In this document: positions 33,871-47,420 of the stretch, piece by piece
Layout: each line of letters begins with the position of its first letter
How positions within the stretch are numbered: the stretch's first letter is position 1
From: Pelobates cultripes
Taxonomy: Eukaryota; Chordata; Amphibia; Anura; Pelobatidae
Assembly: GCA_933207985.1 (NCBI GenBank)
Contig: OW240916.1
Location: 137,314,832-137,378,831, forward strand
Length of the DNA stretch: 64,000 bases
Direction: 5' to 3'
Translations under genes and position numbers: made by a program
Notes under the pieces: generated by a model
Told to the model about the DNA's origin: nothing
The model's database searches: none
Seen by the model: the letters and a program-made list of their open reading frames with translations, nothing else

Positions 33871-35590
33871 TCCATAGAGATAGAGTGTCATGGGATGCAT
33901 GATGGGCAGAGGCACAGGCATGCGCCTACAAAGTGTGAGGATAAACTTTATATAAAACCATACGTGCATTCAATATTAAATTTAGGAGCTGGAAAGATGT
34001 GTGCACACCCCAGGCACCTCCAAGCCAATGTTAAAAGTGTGTGTGGAGGGTTGCAAGTGCCCCCCCCCCCCCACGCCATAACAGGAGGATGCCCCAAGCC
34101 GCATGCAGGCATACACAGGAGATTAGAAGACACAAGTGTGGGGAAAGGGGGGAGAGGTGCCATTCGCTGGAGAAGGGAGTTGGGTCAGTTAGGGTAGAAA
34201 CAGATATAAGGTATAGAACATGTACTCCAATAATTTCCTACTGCCAGGAGTGCCTGATGGAGGGGTTCAAGAGGTCTATCATACAATAACATGAAGAGTT
34301 GACCGCAAGAACACCTCTGACAAAATAAATAATCGGTGGTCCAAAGGTTGTGGTAAACCCAAAGATCAGCTAATATAAGAGGAAAGGGGTGGGGGAGGCT
34401 GATGAGATCACTACTCTCTGAGAGGAAGGGGATCACGCTTCAAGGGGCTCTGGGGAGCACAAAAGGATAATGTGGAGGGAATGAGTTATTATAAATAGTC
34501 GATGATGGTCACAAATACATTTAAAAAAATTGTTGTTGTTTACACCGACTAGAACATATTCAAATTATGTGGAGTTCAAGGTTCAACATGGCTAAGGCAG
34601 AGACCGCTCACCCGAACACGCCGGACACATGTCCACTGCACCAACCCACCCTGGATGGAGTATAACCCCACCGGAGTCCTCTCTGCCCCCCAAACATGAT
34701 CCGTGGAGGGGAGTCACTGATGCCATATGACCCCCCCCCCCAGCATTTCCACCTGTCGCCCGAAGCAGAGGTGCCACCCTGTCCATACTCGGCCAATGCA
34801 ATGAACACACATCCAGTACATCCAAATAAATAGCCAGAACCCAGATAATAAGAATAATGTGACGCCAACAGTTAAACCTCACTTCAAACTTCTCCACCCC
34901 GTCCTCACTCTCACGATCCTTAAGTAGGTGGGAAAACTGGTAAGAGGCTAATGGGGGTCAGGATTTGTTTTTTGGGAGGTGGGGGATTTCTTATGAGAAC
35001 AAGTCAATGAAGAAAAAGCAGGAGTTTGCAGGAGGGAGGCAAGTGTAAAAGGCTTTTTACGTGATCTGAGTATGAGGGCAATAATTCTGCTGGTGTAATA
35101 GCTGATGGGGGCCATGGAGACGGGGCTGAGGGCATCAGTACATCCCAAGCACTCTAGTACAGGTAAGACATGACAAACACAGACCCCCCTCTGCACACAA
35201 ATCAGCATTAGTTGCGATCCAACAAAAGAGAGACAGAGCGAAAAAGGTTTGGTGTATTTGTAGGTTAGGAAAGGAGCGTATGGAGAAGACAGTGAGAAGA
35301 GCAAGTAGGGAGAGTTTTAAGTGAAAGCAGAGGTAGGTGATGGAGAAAAGTGCCTTGTATTATCCAACAATCTGCAAGATTTATGTAGCTGGTCTGTGTA
35401 GAATTCCAAGGTGAGAGAAAGTCTCTGCCGATAATGTAAGGTAAGGTCCACTAGTCCTGGTAGAAAGATGACACGATAAGTAAAAGTGGTATAGGTTGTT
35501 CGAAGGGCACTTGGGGAAAGATTGAGAGCAAGTCCATTTAGTGTTGAATGGGAGAAGCCACAGTCTGTCTTCTGGAAGGCCGATGGTTCC
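33871..35590. other. Probable antisense L1 inter-ORF sequence, no gene
   Basis: No protein family is recognised. The segment lies between antisense L1 ORF1 (35600-35790) and endonuclease pieces and is GC-richer than its surroundings, as is the ORF1-ORF2 spacer of the better L1 copy. A C-run lies at about 34062-34073 and another at 34731-34741. Confidence 0.4.
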
Positions 35591-35599
35591 TTGATTGAA

Positions 35600-35790
35600 G
35601 ATGCTCCGTAAACTTGAGAGAGAGGAGCCAGGCCTTGCGAGGTTGATGCCATTTCCATGTGGAGGTCCGGGAGACCAAGCTGTTCAGCAAATCTGCGGGC
35701 ATCTGATGGACGAGTAAGGGTAAGCCAGAAAAGGAAGAAGGGAAAGCACTTAACATCTACGCAAAAAAGGCAGGACACCTGACAATATCG
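35600..35790 (-). pseudogene. L1 ORF1 C-terminal domain remnant (antisense)
   Basis: Minus strand reads FPFFLFWLTLTRPSDARRF and AEQLGLPDL, which line up with YPFSLSARDGPDYLTIRKP, DDVPVF and LGLPPV of the ORF1 C-terminal domain at 37250-37370. Frame shifts occur downstream. It probably belongs to the same antisense L1 as the pieces at 18-33 kb. Confidence 0.6.
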
Positions 35791-36400
35791 GGTTCCCTCA
35801 AAACACCAAAAAAATTACAGTGAAGAAAAGATATCAGAAACCAGGTAGCACCAAATATTAAACCAGATCCTATAGAAACATAGAAATATAGAATGCCACA
35901 TCCAAGTGAACTGGAGAAATGAATATAGACATCTCAGGAGAGCAATGGAAGCAAATTTTTATTAGAACCCACAAAACGTCCATTGCAACCACAAATCAGG
36001 AAAGCAACTATAAACGCCTGACCTGCTGGCACTACACACCCTCCAAACTAAGCAAAATGTTCCCAGGAACACAAAATATTTGCTGGAGATGCGGGCAGGG
36101 GGAGGCAAATCCGACACACATCTGGTGGCAATACCCTAAAATTAAAAAATGTTGGATTCGCATACGCAAACTCATACAGACCATTATGCATAAACAGATA
36201 CCCTTCACACCCGAACATTTATTATTTATGCTGCCACTCCATGATTTAAATCAAAAGGAAAACTACCTGACATCCCAATTGCTCATGGCAGGGGGCGTGC
36301 CCAGCAGCCGGAGAACATGGCCGCATAACCGCTCAGCTCCTCGTGGCACCCGCGATCAAACAGCATAAAGCACACACCTTACACTCTGCAAATAACCCAG

Positions 36401-37411
36401 ATGGGTCACAAAAGATTGAGGGACGCCACCAGCACCCCGAGATCGACGGGACCGGGAGGCGAGCAAACAATCAGGTCCTTCCTGCATTCCACGGCCCGCG
36501 ACAGGAAGCCGCAGCGTGAGATGGAGGCCGCAAGCCCGACCAGGGACTCCTCTCCCTCTACCTCACCGAGATTCTCGCTGTCACCCTCCCCGATGCCGGA
36601 ACAACAGCTGCAACTGGACGGCGAATGGAGGGCGATACTGCCTAACCTACTAACAAAGGCAGACTTTGAAGCCCTCTCCGACCGACTGGGCCACGTGGTC
36701 AGGGAGGAAGTGGCCCAATTGAGAGCAGACCTATTGAACGTGGAGGCACGGATGTCCGTGGCAGAGGCTGAAACCAGGGAGCTCTGCACAGACCTCGAAC
36801 ACACAAACACCGCGGTTACCACCCAAGAAGCTGACATAGCCCACCTAACCACGTGGGTGGACGATTTAGATAACCGCGGATGCAGGATGAACTTGCGAGT
36901 CTGCGGAGTAAGAGAGGGGGGCCCAGCCGAAAACATCCCAGAACTCCTGAGGCAGATCTTCAGCCAGGTATTGGGCAATCAGAACATGCCCAGACTGGGC
37001 CTAGTCAGGGCTCACTGAGCACTGCGACCTCCACCCACACCGGAGGATCAGCCCAGAGATATAGTATGCTGCCTAGATAATTTTCAGTTGAAGGAAGAAA
37101 TTCTGCGCACAGCAAGACGCATAGGCACCATCCGCTTGGAAGAACAGACAATAGCAATTTACCAAGACCTCTCCCGCTACACACTACAAGCCAGACGTGC
37201 CCTGCGCCCAATCACCACCCTCCTGCAACATACCTGCATACAGTACCGCTGGGGCTACCCCTTCTCCCTCTCAGCCCGAGACGGCCCGGATTACCTGACG
37301 ATACGGAAACCTGATGACGTCCCTGTATTTATGCGCACCCTGGGACTCCCACCGGTTACGGTCCCCAACTGGCTGGCGAGGTCGTTCCTCCTACAACCAT
37401 ACAGACCTTAG
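36401..37411 (+). pseudogene. L1 ORF1 protein gene with one internal stop
   Basis: ATG at 36401 begins a 336-codon frame ending TAG 37409-37411, with a single in-frame TGA at 37016-37018 where an Arg codon is expected (a CGA to TGA change at a CpG). Domains: Pro/Ser-rich N-terminus (residues 1-70), a coiled coil (about 80-155, with VREEVAQLRADLLNVEARM), an RRM-like segment starting NLRVCGVREG (about 163), and the C-terminal domain after the stop (IAIYQDLSRYTLQARRAL, then YPFSLSARD). L1 ORF1 proteins form trimers through the coiled coil and chaperone the element's RNA. Confidence 0.9.
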
Positions 37412-38213
37412 CAGCAGCAAGGACGCGACCCGAGCCAGCAAAGACCCCAGCCACAACGCCACCGCGATGGGCGCCCTGGCCGAGCCAGACACGAGATGTA
37501 AAGCCCACACCGTACCACACTGCCTTGGCGGCAAAAGAAAGGGGATCCACTTAACCGCAGACGAACACAACGAACTGTGAGTACTCTGCAAGGGGACAAA
37601 TGACAGAACTCGAACTTAACGTACGGGGATTGGGGTGGGGGGACGGGGGAGGCAGTCTATACAAGACACTGGGCAAGCATAAAGAGATCAGCCATATTGT
37701 CAACCAGCAGACCCACGTACCACATGGGTGGAATCCAACAGCTATTGGGAGGGGGACGGGACGCATGGCTCACCACTACAACACGGACTTACATGGAAAG
37801 GACAAAAGGGTGGGGGGAGAGGAGAGGGAAGGGCGGGAAGTAGGCACGACGAGGAAGGGAGGGGGGGGCGGGAATGGTTACCAGGACGCTCTCCCTAGGA
37901 TCGCCATGGAAGACGTACCCGTGGGAGACTCAAAGGCTGAACCCATACACGACCTTCGCAGATACCCATATGCACACACAAATGGACCTGCACCCAAAGC
38001 CTAGAGACCCCTACCCGACACAATAGCCCAAACCTCACACACTGTTTTGAAGCTTAAACATGTACGCAAAAGGGACAGAGGGGGAAGGGGGAGGGGGGGG
38101 GATCTTCGATAGAAATATGGCTCCGCAACACACCACAGCTCGAGACACAATCACACGGCAAACAGCTATGTCTCACCATCATCACTTGACGGCAGCCAAA
38201 TATAAGGTCTCTT

Positions 38214-39233
38214 TAACGGCTACCCTGGTCTAGAGAGTGTACCAGCCGTTAGGGATGTCCTTTTCTTCCCGGCAGTCGCTGTGTAGTGATGGAGTCGCCT
38301 ATTCCCTTCTGCTGGATCAAGAGTGGGAGCCAGGTGCAGCTCTGAAAAGAGCTAAGTGATTAAGCTGCAGAGATTCCCCTTTCAAGAACGAGACGAGGCT
38401 ACGTTTTGAAGGGTCAAGAAGAACTAATGTTTAATGACACACACTCTGCTTTTATGGGATTCTGCCCATGCAAGGGAGACACCCACATAATTAGCAGTAC
38501 AACCAATCCATACAATATACATTCGGTAAATTCCCTCCCCTCAGATAACTACATAACATAATTAAAAAAGAACAGTTTTTCCCCAAAGTTTGGATGTACC
38601 CCATGTAGCTTATATTTCAGGTACCAACATATAAAAAAATCAGCTCAATCGGTTTAGCCGTTCGGGAGATATAGGACTTAGAAGTTTTGACCGACCGCAC
38701 GGGTACAGTAGCCGAAAACAGTTCCATGAATGCTGGCCCTGAACGGCCAGCCATCCGTATACCATCCTGGGTTCGCTGAAATCCCCATCTTCTGTTAATC
38801 CTTTCTACCGAACGCCCGGTCGTTCGGTAGATTTGGTGATATTTTCCCGAAGGTATGGAGATCTCAGCGGTGTTCGCCTGTTTGAGTGTCCGATTTTAGT
38901 TCCAGACATTCATCGGCAAACACCGCTATTCGGGAGTTAAAATGGCCGCGAACACGTGTAAGTCCCGAAATGGCGGCTGAGCTTACAGTTCCCATAGCGT
39001 TCGTGCGGTTGATTCGAATAAAGTGCCCATCAACCAGGGAGGTAAATTGGCCATAATTAGCAGTCAGGGTGGTCTGTTAAGGCAGGTAAGCATTCGCATG
39101 GTGAATGCTTACAAAAATACCGAACGGCTGTATCATTCATTTGTCTTTTGCAGTCATACTGGGCTTGTTGTTACAGTCACAATCACGCACACGCAACCAC
39201 TGATACCATACAGATAAGGGTAAAATACCCACA
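38214..39233 (-). mobile_element. Solo LTR (1.0 kb) inside the L1 spacer
   Basis: TCTCT is duplicated at 38209-38213 and 39234-39238. On the minus strand the element begins TGTGGGTATTTTACC and ends GTAGCCGTTAA (the terminal CA has apparently lost its C). It carries CCCATAAAAGCAGAGTG as a TATA-like box (about 38444-38460) followed by a transcribed-region-like segment. No internal retroviral coding sequence is present, so it is a recombined solo LTR from an endogenous LTR retroelement; whether ERV or Gypsy cannot be decided. Confidence 0.75.
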
Positions 39234-42200
39234 TCTCTGCTACTTAAGTGCCCAACTTCCTACGCAGGCACAGTAACTGTAGAGAGGCATAAGAACGAGG
39301 GAATAGACGCTGAAAGCCCTAGTCGAAAAATCGGTTCCACAGCAGCATATATCGAATAACCACTAGGTCGATTCGAGACTGCTACTATACACGACACACC
39401 ATTCCCGAATGCACCCGTACGACACTGCCAACTCCCACAATACACAGTAACCATGGCAGAGGAGACGGCCGCTAGGGCACAGAGGAACAAACGGAGCCCC
39501 CTACACCCAAGCACGCAACGCAGAGTGACCATAGATAAATATACGGGCGGCTCTCGCCACCAATGGGACCTCCGAGCCCAACAACCCCCCCTCAGGGGCC
39601 ACATTTAGACCCAAGAAAAACAGCACGCCAAAACAAACATAGGAACTAGAGTTCAACACCTGCCCTAAACATACGGCCGCAAGCCCAAACCCCGGACCCT
39701 GACACGAGAACCCCGAGAGACCAGGACGCAGAAACCACCAAGGCAGATGGACGCAAGCCAAACTAGACCCATTGCTATGAAACTGACCACAAGCAGCAGA
39801 CGACCCACACATGCACCACATCGAAAGGTGCAGCAGACAAAATAGAACCAAGGTCACATAGGGGACAGACACCCACGTACCTCAAACAGCAGACAAATTT
39901 CTCAGACAAGCCCATAGTACAACGGACTAAATCACGACAGCACAGGGCAGGGCCCATCATCCCAGACCGGCAACCTGCCGCCCTAATAGGAATAGGACAC
40001 AGCGATCCCCCATTAAAGGGTGAGACTCCAATCTCGGATCAGACCCAACCCCAGCACACAGCTGGAATAGGAAGCCTGATAACCGAGACACTTGTCCATT
40101 ATCCTACACCGAACTAGGTTCAGACGTTGCAGTAAGAACCACAATTAACTTGGCCATACACCCAGATATATCCACAACAGCACATAGACAGCACACACCC
40201 ACTACCCCCAAGTCAGACAAAACCACCCCTCCGCCCCCACGCTATACCGCTTGGCCACCCCTGGCCGCACCAGGGATGCGGGCCCCGGGGTCGGACCGAT
40301 TCGCCTGGGAGGACCTATCAATCGTCTCCTACAACGTACATGGCCTCAACATACGAGAGAAGCGCTCCAGGCTTCTGCAGGACCTTAAACACTACAAGGC
40401 ATCCATAGCGTTTCTCCAGGAAGCACACTTGCAGGAAGGCCGAGCTCCAGCACTGAAAGACCGCTATTATCGACGGGGATACTTTAGCAACAACCCAGAC
40501 TGGCGTACACTAGGAGTAGGCATTCTCTTCTCTAGCCGGATCCCGTATATAGAACAAGCGACGCACAGGTGTAAACAAGGCAGATATATCTTTACGAGAG
40601 GCACCATTCTAGACCAGACTTACACCTTCGCCAACCTCTATTCCCCAAACTCAAAGCAACACCACTTCCTACGCACCGTGCTCAACACACTGATGAAATT
40701 CACGGAAGGCACCCTAATCATCGGTGGTGACCTAAACCTGACACTACACCCCGAGCAAGACTCGACAGCCAAACAAGGGTCCACACCGGAAAATAGAAAC
40801 GCCAGAACCCTCCCCACTATCCACTACCATCAACTCGCGGACTGCTGGCGAGCACACTTTCTACTCCATGACGCACTCCTCATACTCTAGACTAGACTAT
40901 TTCCTCGTGCCACACCGCAACCTCGCTCTACTCAAAGAGGCGGAAATACTACCCATGACATGGTCGGACCACTGCCCAATCCGAATAACAATACAATCGC
41001 CCCTATACAGACCGCGACAAAACTCCTGGAGATTGAATGAATCGATCCTCTCAGACGCACTGGTGGTAGACAAGACCAGGCAGTCCATACAAGAATACTT
41101 CACAGACAATGAGCTAGGAGACACCACACCCCTGATGTGTTGGGGGGGGCTCATAAAGCAGTGATACAGGGACAGCTAATCACGACATGCGCCACCCGTA
41201 AACGGGAAGCAACGCAGGCAATGATAGCCCTCAGTAAGGAGATTGCAGCCCTGGAAGCCAGGCACAAACGCACCTTAGACGCGGAGACATACAGGGACCT
41301 GATTATCAAGAGGGAACAACTCTCCACACTCCTGAACCGCTCGATACAGCGCTCATACCAACACTTTAAACACATAATATATGAACATGGGAACAAATGT
41401 GGGAGGCTACTGGCGAACCTACTAAAGCAGCGCAAGTCCCAACTGTACATCCCGAAGATCAACGGCCCGCAACAGCAACACTTATACCTCCCGGACCAAA
41501 TTTCATCCGCGTTTATTGCCTACTACCAAGGATTATACCACCTGCGCCAAGACGCACCAGAGGGACCACACTCCCACAAACTTGATGAGATCCAGCGATA
41601 CCTGGACACAGCGAATGGAACCAGACTGGAAAACACTGACCGGGAGAACCCGAAAACCCCCATCTTGACCGAGGAATTGGCGCACGCCATCAAAAGGGCA
41701 AAGACGGGCAAGGCACCGGGCCCTGATGGCTTCCCCCTCTCATACTATAAGACCTTCTCTACAGACCTCCTCCCGAAACTGCAAACGGCCCTCAATTCCA
41801 TCCTGGAAGGGGCCACACCGACGGCTCAGTTCACAGCGGCAAACATCACCCTTCTACCTAAGGAAGGTAAAGACCCTACACTTTGCCCAAGTTACCGCCC
41901 GATCTCCGTATTAAACACGGACCTCAAACTCCTGGCAAGTGTCCTGGCGGCGCGCCTTGCATCACTACTACCCACGACAGTACACCCGGACCAAACGGGA
42001 TTCATCCCAGGGAGAGAGGTACGGGACAACACCATCAGAGCCCTGAACATCATAGCCCACGCCAGATCGCTGAAGACCCCAGCACTCCTTCTGTCCACAG
42101 ACACAGAAAAGGCGTTTGACAGAGTGGACTGGGTCCTTATGTTTGGCACGATCCAGAATCTCGGCGTCGGACCAAACTACCTCTCCTGGGTGAAGGCACT

Positions 42201-44025
42201 AGACACACGTCCAACAGCCTGCATTCGGATCAGCGGAGCACTGACAGACCCTTTCCAGATCCATAATGGGACCAGGCAGAGCTGCCCGCTATCACCCCTG
42301 CTCTTTGCACTGACGCTAGAACCCTTCCTAAACCGAATCAGACATAATGATGACATACAGGGGATGAAAATAGGACGGACGCACCACAAAACCCTGGCCT
42401 ACGCGGACGACCTCCTATTCATAGTCACGTCTCCAGAATCGACCTTGCAAGCCATCCAGTCGGAATTCGAAACATATGGTCGAGTCTCGAATCTCCAAAT
42501 TAACTTTTCTAAGTCAAAAATCCTAGGTCTCTCCATCAACCACACACTCAGACAGACACTCCAGCGACACTACCCATATCGTTGGTGCGGCCAACACATG
42601 CGATACCTGGGAGTCTGGCTTACACCGAACCCGGCAGATCTATATGCCCATAACTACATCCCTATCCTAAAAAAGGCGATCGAAGAACTACGCACATGGA
42701 ATTCATACTACATCTCCTGGCTAGGAAGGGTGAACGCGATCAAGATGACGCTGCTACCTAAAGTTCTCTTCATATTCCAGACAGTACCGATACTGGCTCC
42801 GGATTCATTCTTCTGTACCCTGAAGTTGGAGGTCCGCAAGTTTGTATGGAAGGGCAGATCCCCGCGCATAGCTCATTCCCAATTGACGCTGCCCAAACTC
42901 CGAGGGGGGCTGGCGCTGCCGGATTTCGAAAAATATTACCAGGCAACGTACCTTAACTGGATCCTAAGCTGGTCAGTGGAGGGCAGCACGGAAATATGGA
43001 CCCAGTTGGAATCAGACACTACCAAATGTGACCTAAGGACCTTGCCATGGATCACGAAAGCCGCATACCGACACAAACAAGTACTGAACCCATTTGTGAC
43101 AGCGACCATGCGGATCTGGCACAGACAGGGCACGAAACAATACCTGACGACGGATCCAGGCCCACTACTCCCTCTGAGAGGCAACCCAGACTTCCCAGTG
43201 GGAGATCAGGGCCCAATACCGGGTCTCACCAGACACATACCAACCCTACGCATCAAAGACGTACTTTAATGGCCGTTTGCCGTCCGCCCAACGACCGAAC
43301 TCTTTCCAGATCAGCCACACACATTCACACACACCCTAGCTAGAGCACAGATCGCGCAATACGCCCGATCAATCCCCCAAAAGCCATACCTACTACGAGA
43401 ACAGACGCAATTCGAACAGCTATGCACACAAGACCAGGAACCAGCCCGGGCCATATCACAGATCTACTCAGCCATAATAGTAAACAGATACATCCTGGCA
43501 CCCCCATGCATCAGACACTGGGAGGAGGACCTACATGAGTCCCTAACGGACGCAGACTGGGACAAGATCATTACCCACGTACAGAAAACGCCGGGCTCGG
43601 CGAGACTACAAGAAAACTCATACAAAATCCTTACCAGGTGGTACATAACCCCATCAAGCCTCCACGCCAGAGACCCCCAGATCCCAGATACATGCTGGCG
43701 ATGCGAAGAAGCGGTAGACACCTTTAAACATATCTGGTGGGATTGCGCCCAGGGCTGCCATCAGAAATTTTGGGGCCCCTGACACAGCTCAAGGTCTGGG
43801 CCCCCCGGTGCCTGCACCCGAGTCCTCCAGTTCATTGCGTCTGCAGGGCCGGTGCAAGGATTTTTTACGCCTCTAGGCAAAAGTAAAGTTTGCCGCTTCC
43901 CATGTGACATCACAATGCCCCACCCATAAGGATCTGCTGCCATGTTAACCAACACAGTGCTGCCGCGGTTTACAATAAAAGGCCTGCAGGGACAGGCTAT
44001 AGACAATTGTGAACCACTACATTAT

Positions 44026-46145
44026 CCTCTTTCTCTGCCATCGAGGACGGTTCAGGACCGCCATCGGGTATTTTTGCGTTTGGGTTTACCGATGACGCGT
44101 CCTGAACCGCCCTAACGTCAGAGGTATATTTCCGATTGCCGTTCTCCGCGTAATCAGCTTAAGCTCGTTGTGGGGAGACTGCCTGCAGCCCAGACAGTCT
44201 CCCCACACTGGATTAGGACCCCTTGTGGCCATGTGATCGCTCAACACAGCGATCACATGGTCACAATAGGTGTCCATGTGTCTGCCTGCAGGGGGACTGC
44301 CTGTGCTGACAGGCAGTCTCCCTGCTAGTGTAAAAAAAAATAAAAAATAAAGTTAGTGTTAAGAAAAAAAAATAAAAAAATTATATATGTGTATATATGA
44401 TATATAGACATATATTATATTTATATAATATATGTCTATATATCACATATATATAATGTCATACTAAGTGTATTTTTATATTAATATGTACTTATATTAA
44501 TATAAAAATACACTTATAATTAAATTACACACGTATATATATAATATATATAATAACTATATATATTGTATATATATATTATTATAAAATATAAATAATA
44601 AGTAATTTAAATTAAATATTTTTTTTTAAAATAATAATAAAATAATTTTAAAAAATTATATATCTATATGAAATTTTATTCTAACTGTATTTTAAAATTA
44701 ATATATATATTTATATCAAAATACACTTAAAATGAATTTGTATATATATCTATGTATATATAAATAAATAAAAATAATACGAAATATACATATGTCCATA
44801 TACAAAATTACATAAATAATTATATAAATATACACGTAGACTTAAACTATATAAATATGCATATATATTTAAATTCTACGCAAGGTATTTATGTAATATT
44901 TTTACATAATTCAGTAATTTTATTGATTGCAATTTGAGGGGACCTGCCTGCCAACCTGTACGAAATTTGCAGAGAATTTAATTTGTTAGCACTGTATTTT
45001 ACCTGTAACGTTTCTATGATATTTCTAAAATTTGGGAAGAGTTGGGGGTATTGCTTACTGGAGATTGTTGAACACAAATATTAGTGATTTAAAACAGTAA
45101 AACATATCACAGCGATGATATTGTCAGTGAAAGTGACTTTTTTTGCATTTTTCACACACAAACAGCACTTTTACTGATGATATAATTGTTGTGATACGTT
45201 TTCCAGTTTTTTAAACACTAATATTTGTGTTCAGCGATGTCTCCCGAGTAAAACAGTACCCCCCATGTACAGGTTTTATAGCATTTTTGAAAGCTACAAG
45301 GTCAAATATATGGGTCAAATATTTTTACATTGAAAATGGCCAGGTTGGTTACGTTGCCTTTGAGAGCGTATGGTAGCCCAGGAATGAGAATACCCCCATG
45401 ATGGCATACCATTTGCAAAAGAAGACAACCCAAGGTATTGCAAATGGGGTATGTCCAGTCTTTTTTAGTAACCACTTGGTCACAAACACTGGCCAAAATT
45501 AGCGCTCAATTTAGTTTTTTACTTTTTTCACACACAAACAAATATGAATGCTAACTTTGGCCAGTGTTTTCGACTAAGTGGCTACTAAAAAAGACTGGAC
45601 ATACCCCAGATTGAATACCCTGGGTTGTCTACTTTAAAAAAAATATGTACATGTGGGGTGTTATTCAGAGATTTATGACAGATAATAGTGTTACAATGTC
45701 ACTATTGATAAATTTAAAAATGTATGTTTTGAAACCGCAATATCCTACTTGTACCTATAGCCCTATAACATGCAAAAAAAAGCAAAAAAGCACGTAAACA
45801 CTAGGTATTTTTAAACTCAGGACAAAATTTTGAATGTATTTAGCAGTTTTTTTCATTCGCTTTTGTAGATGAGTAAAAGATTTTTCAAGTAAAAGTCAAA
45901 AAACATGTATTTTTTCAATTTTTCATCATATTTTTTTATTTTTTTTAAATTAAAATACATGAGATTATATAAATAATGGTATGTAAAGAAAGCGCCTTTT
46001 GTCCTGAAAAAAACAATATATAATTTGTATGGGAACAGTAAATGAGAAAGCGGAAAATTACAGCCAAACACAAACACCACAAAAGTGTAAAATATGCCTG
46101 GTCGCAAATGTACAACATCGCAAAAACAGTCCAGTCCTTAAGGGG
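44026..46145. mobile_element. 2.1-kb TTAA element nested in the hAT composite
   Basis: The flanking hAT sequence ACATTAT...GCTGCAGTGGTTCTGG is continuous in the related copy at 28395-28415 (ACATTATGCTGTAGTG), which shows the insertion site. Flanks are TTAT (44022-44025) and TTAA (46146-46149). The right end is CAGTCCTTAAGGGG. A very A/T-rich core lies at 44330-44880. Phrases such as CAGTCTTTTTTAGTAGCCAC and its complement occur twice in opposite orientation (about 45455-45480 and 45575-45600). No transposase recognised. Confidence 0.75.
44330..44880. repeat. A/T-only tract with nested palindromes
   Basis: Almost pure A/T sequence with palindromes such as TATATGTCTATATATCA and TATTAATATAAAAATACACTT in both orientations. 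Part of the TTAA element. Confidence 0.8.
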
Positions 46146-46449
46146 TTAAGCTGCAGTGGTTCTGGGGACTATAATGTCCCTTTAATGTGAGGTAAATTAG
46201 AGATTAGTGCCACGAATAATATACTAGATTGCCTACTTACAACCAGATGAGGATGATGATGGGCTCTAGCTGCCGCCTGGCTCCACTGGTCTGGTGTAGA
46301 ACAGGCTCTCTGGAGGCGGTTTGTAACTGTGGTCACAAAAATCAATGTTCTGGGAGAACGGGAAGCAGCTCCATTTTTTTGAGGGCCCTTTACACAGCTC
46401 AAGGTCTGGGTCCCAGGGTCCACCTTTATGTTCCACCAATGAGTTTGTT

Positions 46450-47400
46450 CACAGGGGTGTGTGTGTGGGGGGGGGATGTCCTGGTGTGTGTAAGGAATGC
46501 ATTGTGTGAATCTGTGTTTGTATGTGTAAGGGCTGCAAGGTGAGTTTGTGTATGTATGGGATGCAGTGTGTGCGTCTGTAAGGGATGCACTGAGAGTGTG
46601 TAAGGGGTGCATTGTGTGTTGCTGTGTGTAAGGGATGCATTGCTTGTGTATGTGTGTCTGTGTGTAATGCATTGTGTGTTTTCTGTGTGCAAGGGGTGCA
46701 TTGTGTGTGTGTGTGTGTTGGATGTCAATCTCTCCCCCCGTCAATTTCCTTCTCCCCCCCACTTCAATTTCCTTCTTCTCCCCCTCCACTTCCTTCTTCT
46801 CCCTCTCCACTTCCTTCTTCTCCCTCCCTCCTATTGCCTTCTCCTCCCTCTCATTTCCTTCTTTCTCCCCCACACCCTCTCTTTCCTCCCTCCACTTCCT
46901 TCCTCTCCCCCTCCCTCAAATTTCTTCCTCTCCCCCTCAAATTTCCTCTTCCTCTCCCCTCAAATTCTCCCTTCCTCTCCCCTCAAATTTCCTCCCTTCC
47001 TCTCCCCCCTCAAATTTCCTCCCTCCCTCTCCCAACTCACTCACCCTCCCTCCTCTCCCCCCACTCACCTACAAATTTCCTCCCTCCCTCTCCCCACCAC
47101 ACTCGGGGCCCTCCCCTCCCTCTCCCCACCACACTCAAATTTCCTCCTCCTCTCCCCCACAAATTTCTTCCCACCCCTCCCCCTCAAATTTCTTCCTCCC
47201 TCTCCCCCTCAAATTCTTCCTCTCTCTCCCCCAACTCACTCAAATTTCCTCCCCTCTCCCTCTCCCCCCACTCACTCAAATTTCCTCCCTCCCTCTCCCC
47301 CACCCACAAATTTCCTCCCTCTCCCTCCCACCCCAACTCAAATTTCTTCCCTCCCTCTCCCTCCCCACCTCCCCTTTCCTCCACTACCCGCACTCACTCA
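46450..47400. repeat. TG minisatellite followed by pyrimidine-rich minisatellite
   Basis: 46450-46720 has GGGATGCATTGTGTGT-type units like 28740-29165. 46730-47400 has CCCCCTCAAATTTCCTCCCT-type units of about 20-25 bp. The same order is found in the element at 28182-30351, with a different pyrimidine unit. The Pro/Ser/Leu-rich open frames are artefacts. Confidence 0.9.
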
Positions 47401-47420
47401 AAGTTTCTACTTGACACCGG

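Larger units (their letters stand above)
17800..35800 (-). mobile_element. Old antisense L1 LINE, broken by later insertions
   Basis: Minus-strand L1 pieces occur in the correct order from right to left: ORF1 C-terminal domain (about 35600-35790), endonuclease (32760-32950), RT motifs (32225-32710), YADD region (22956-23194), RT thumb and C-terminal Cys region (18230-19625). They are separated by the CR1 at 23425-32225, two MITEs (23203-23420) and a hAT element (19634-22947). Part of the endonuclease-RT linker is deleted. Both outer limits are approximate; the segment 17800-18230 may be its 3' UTR. There are many stops, so the element is dead. Confidence 0.75.
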
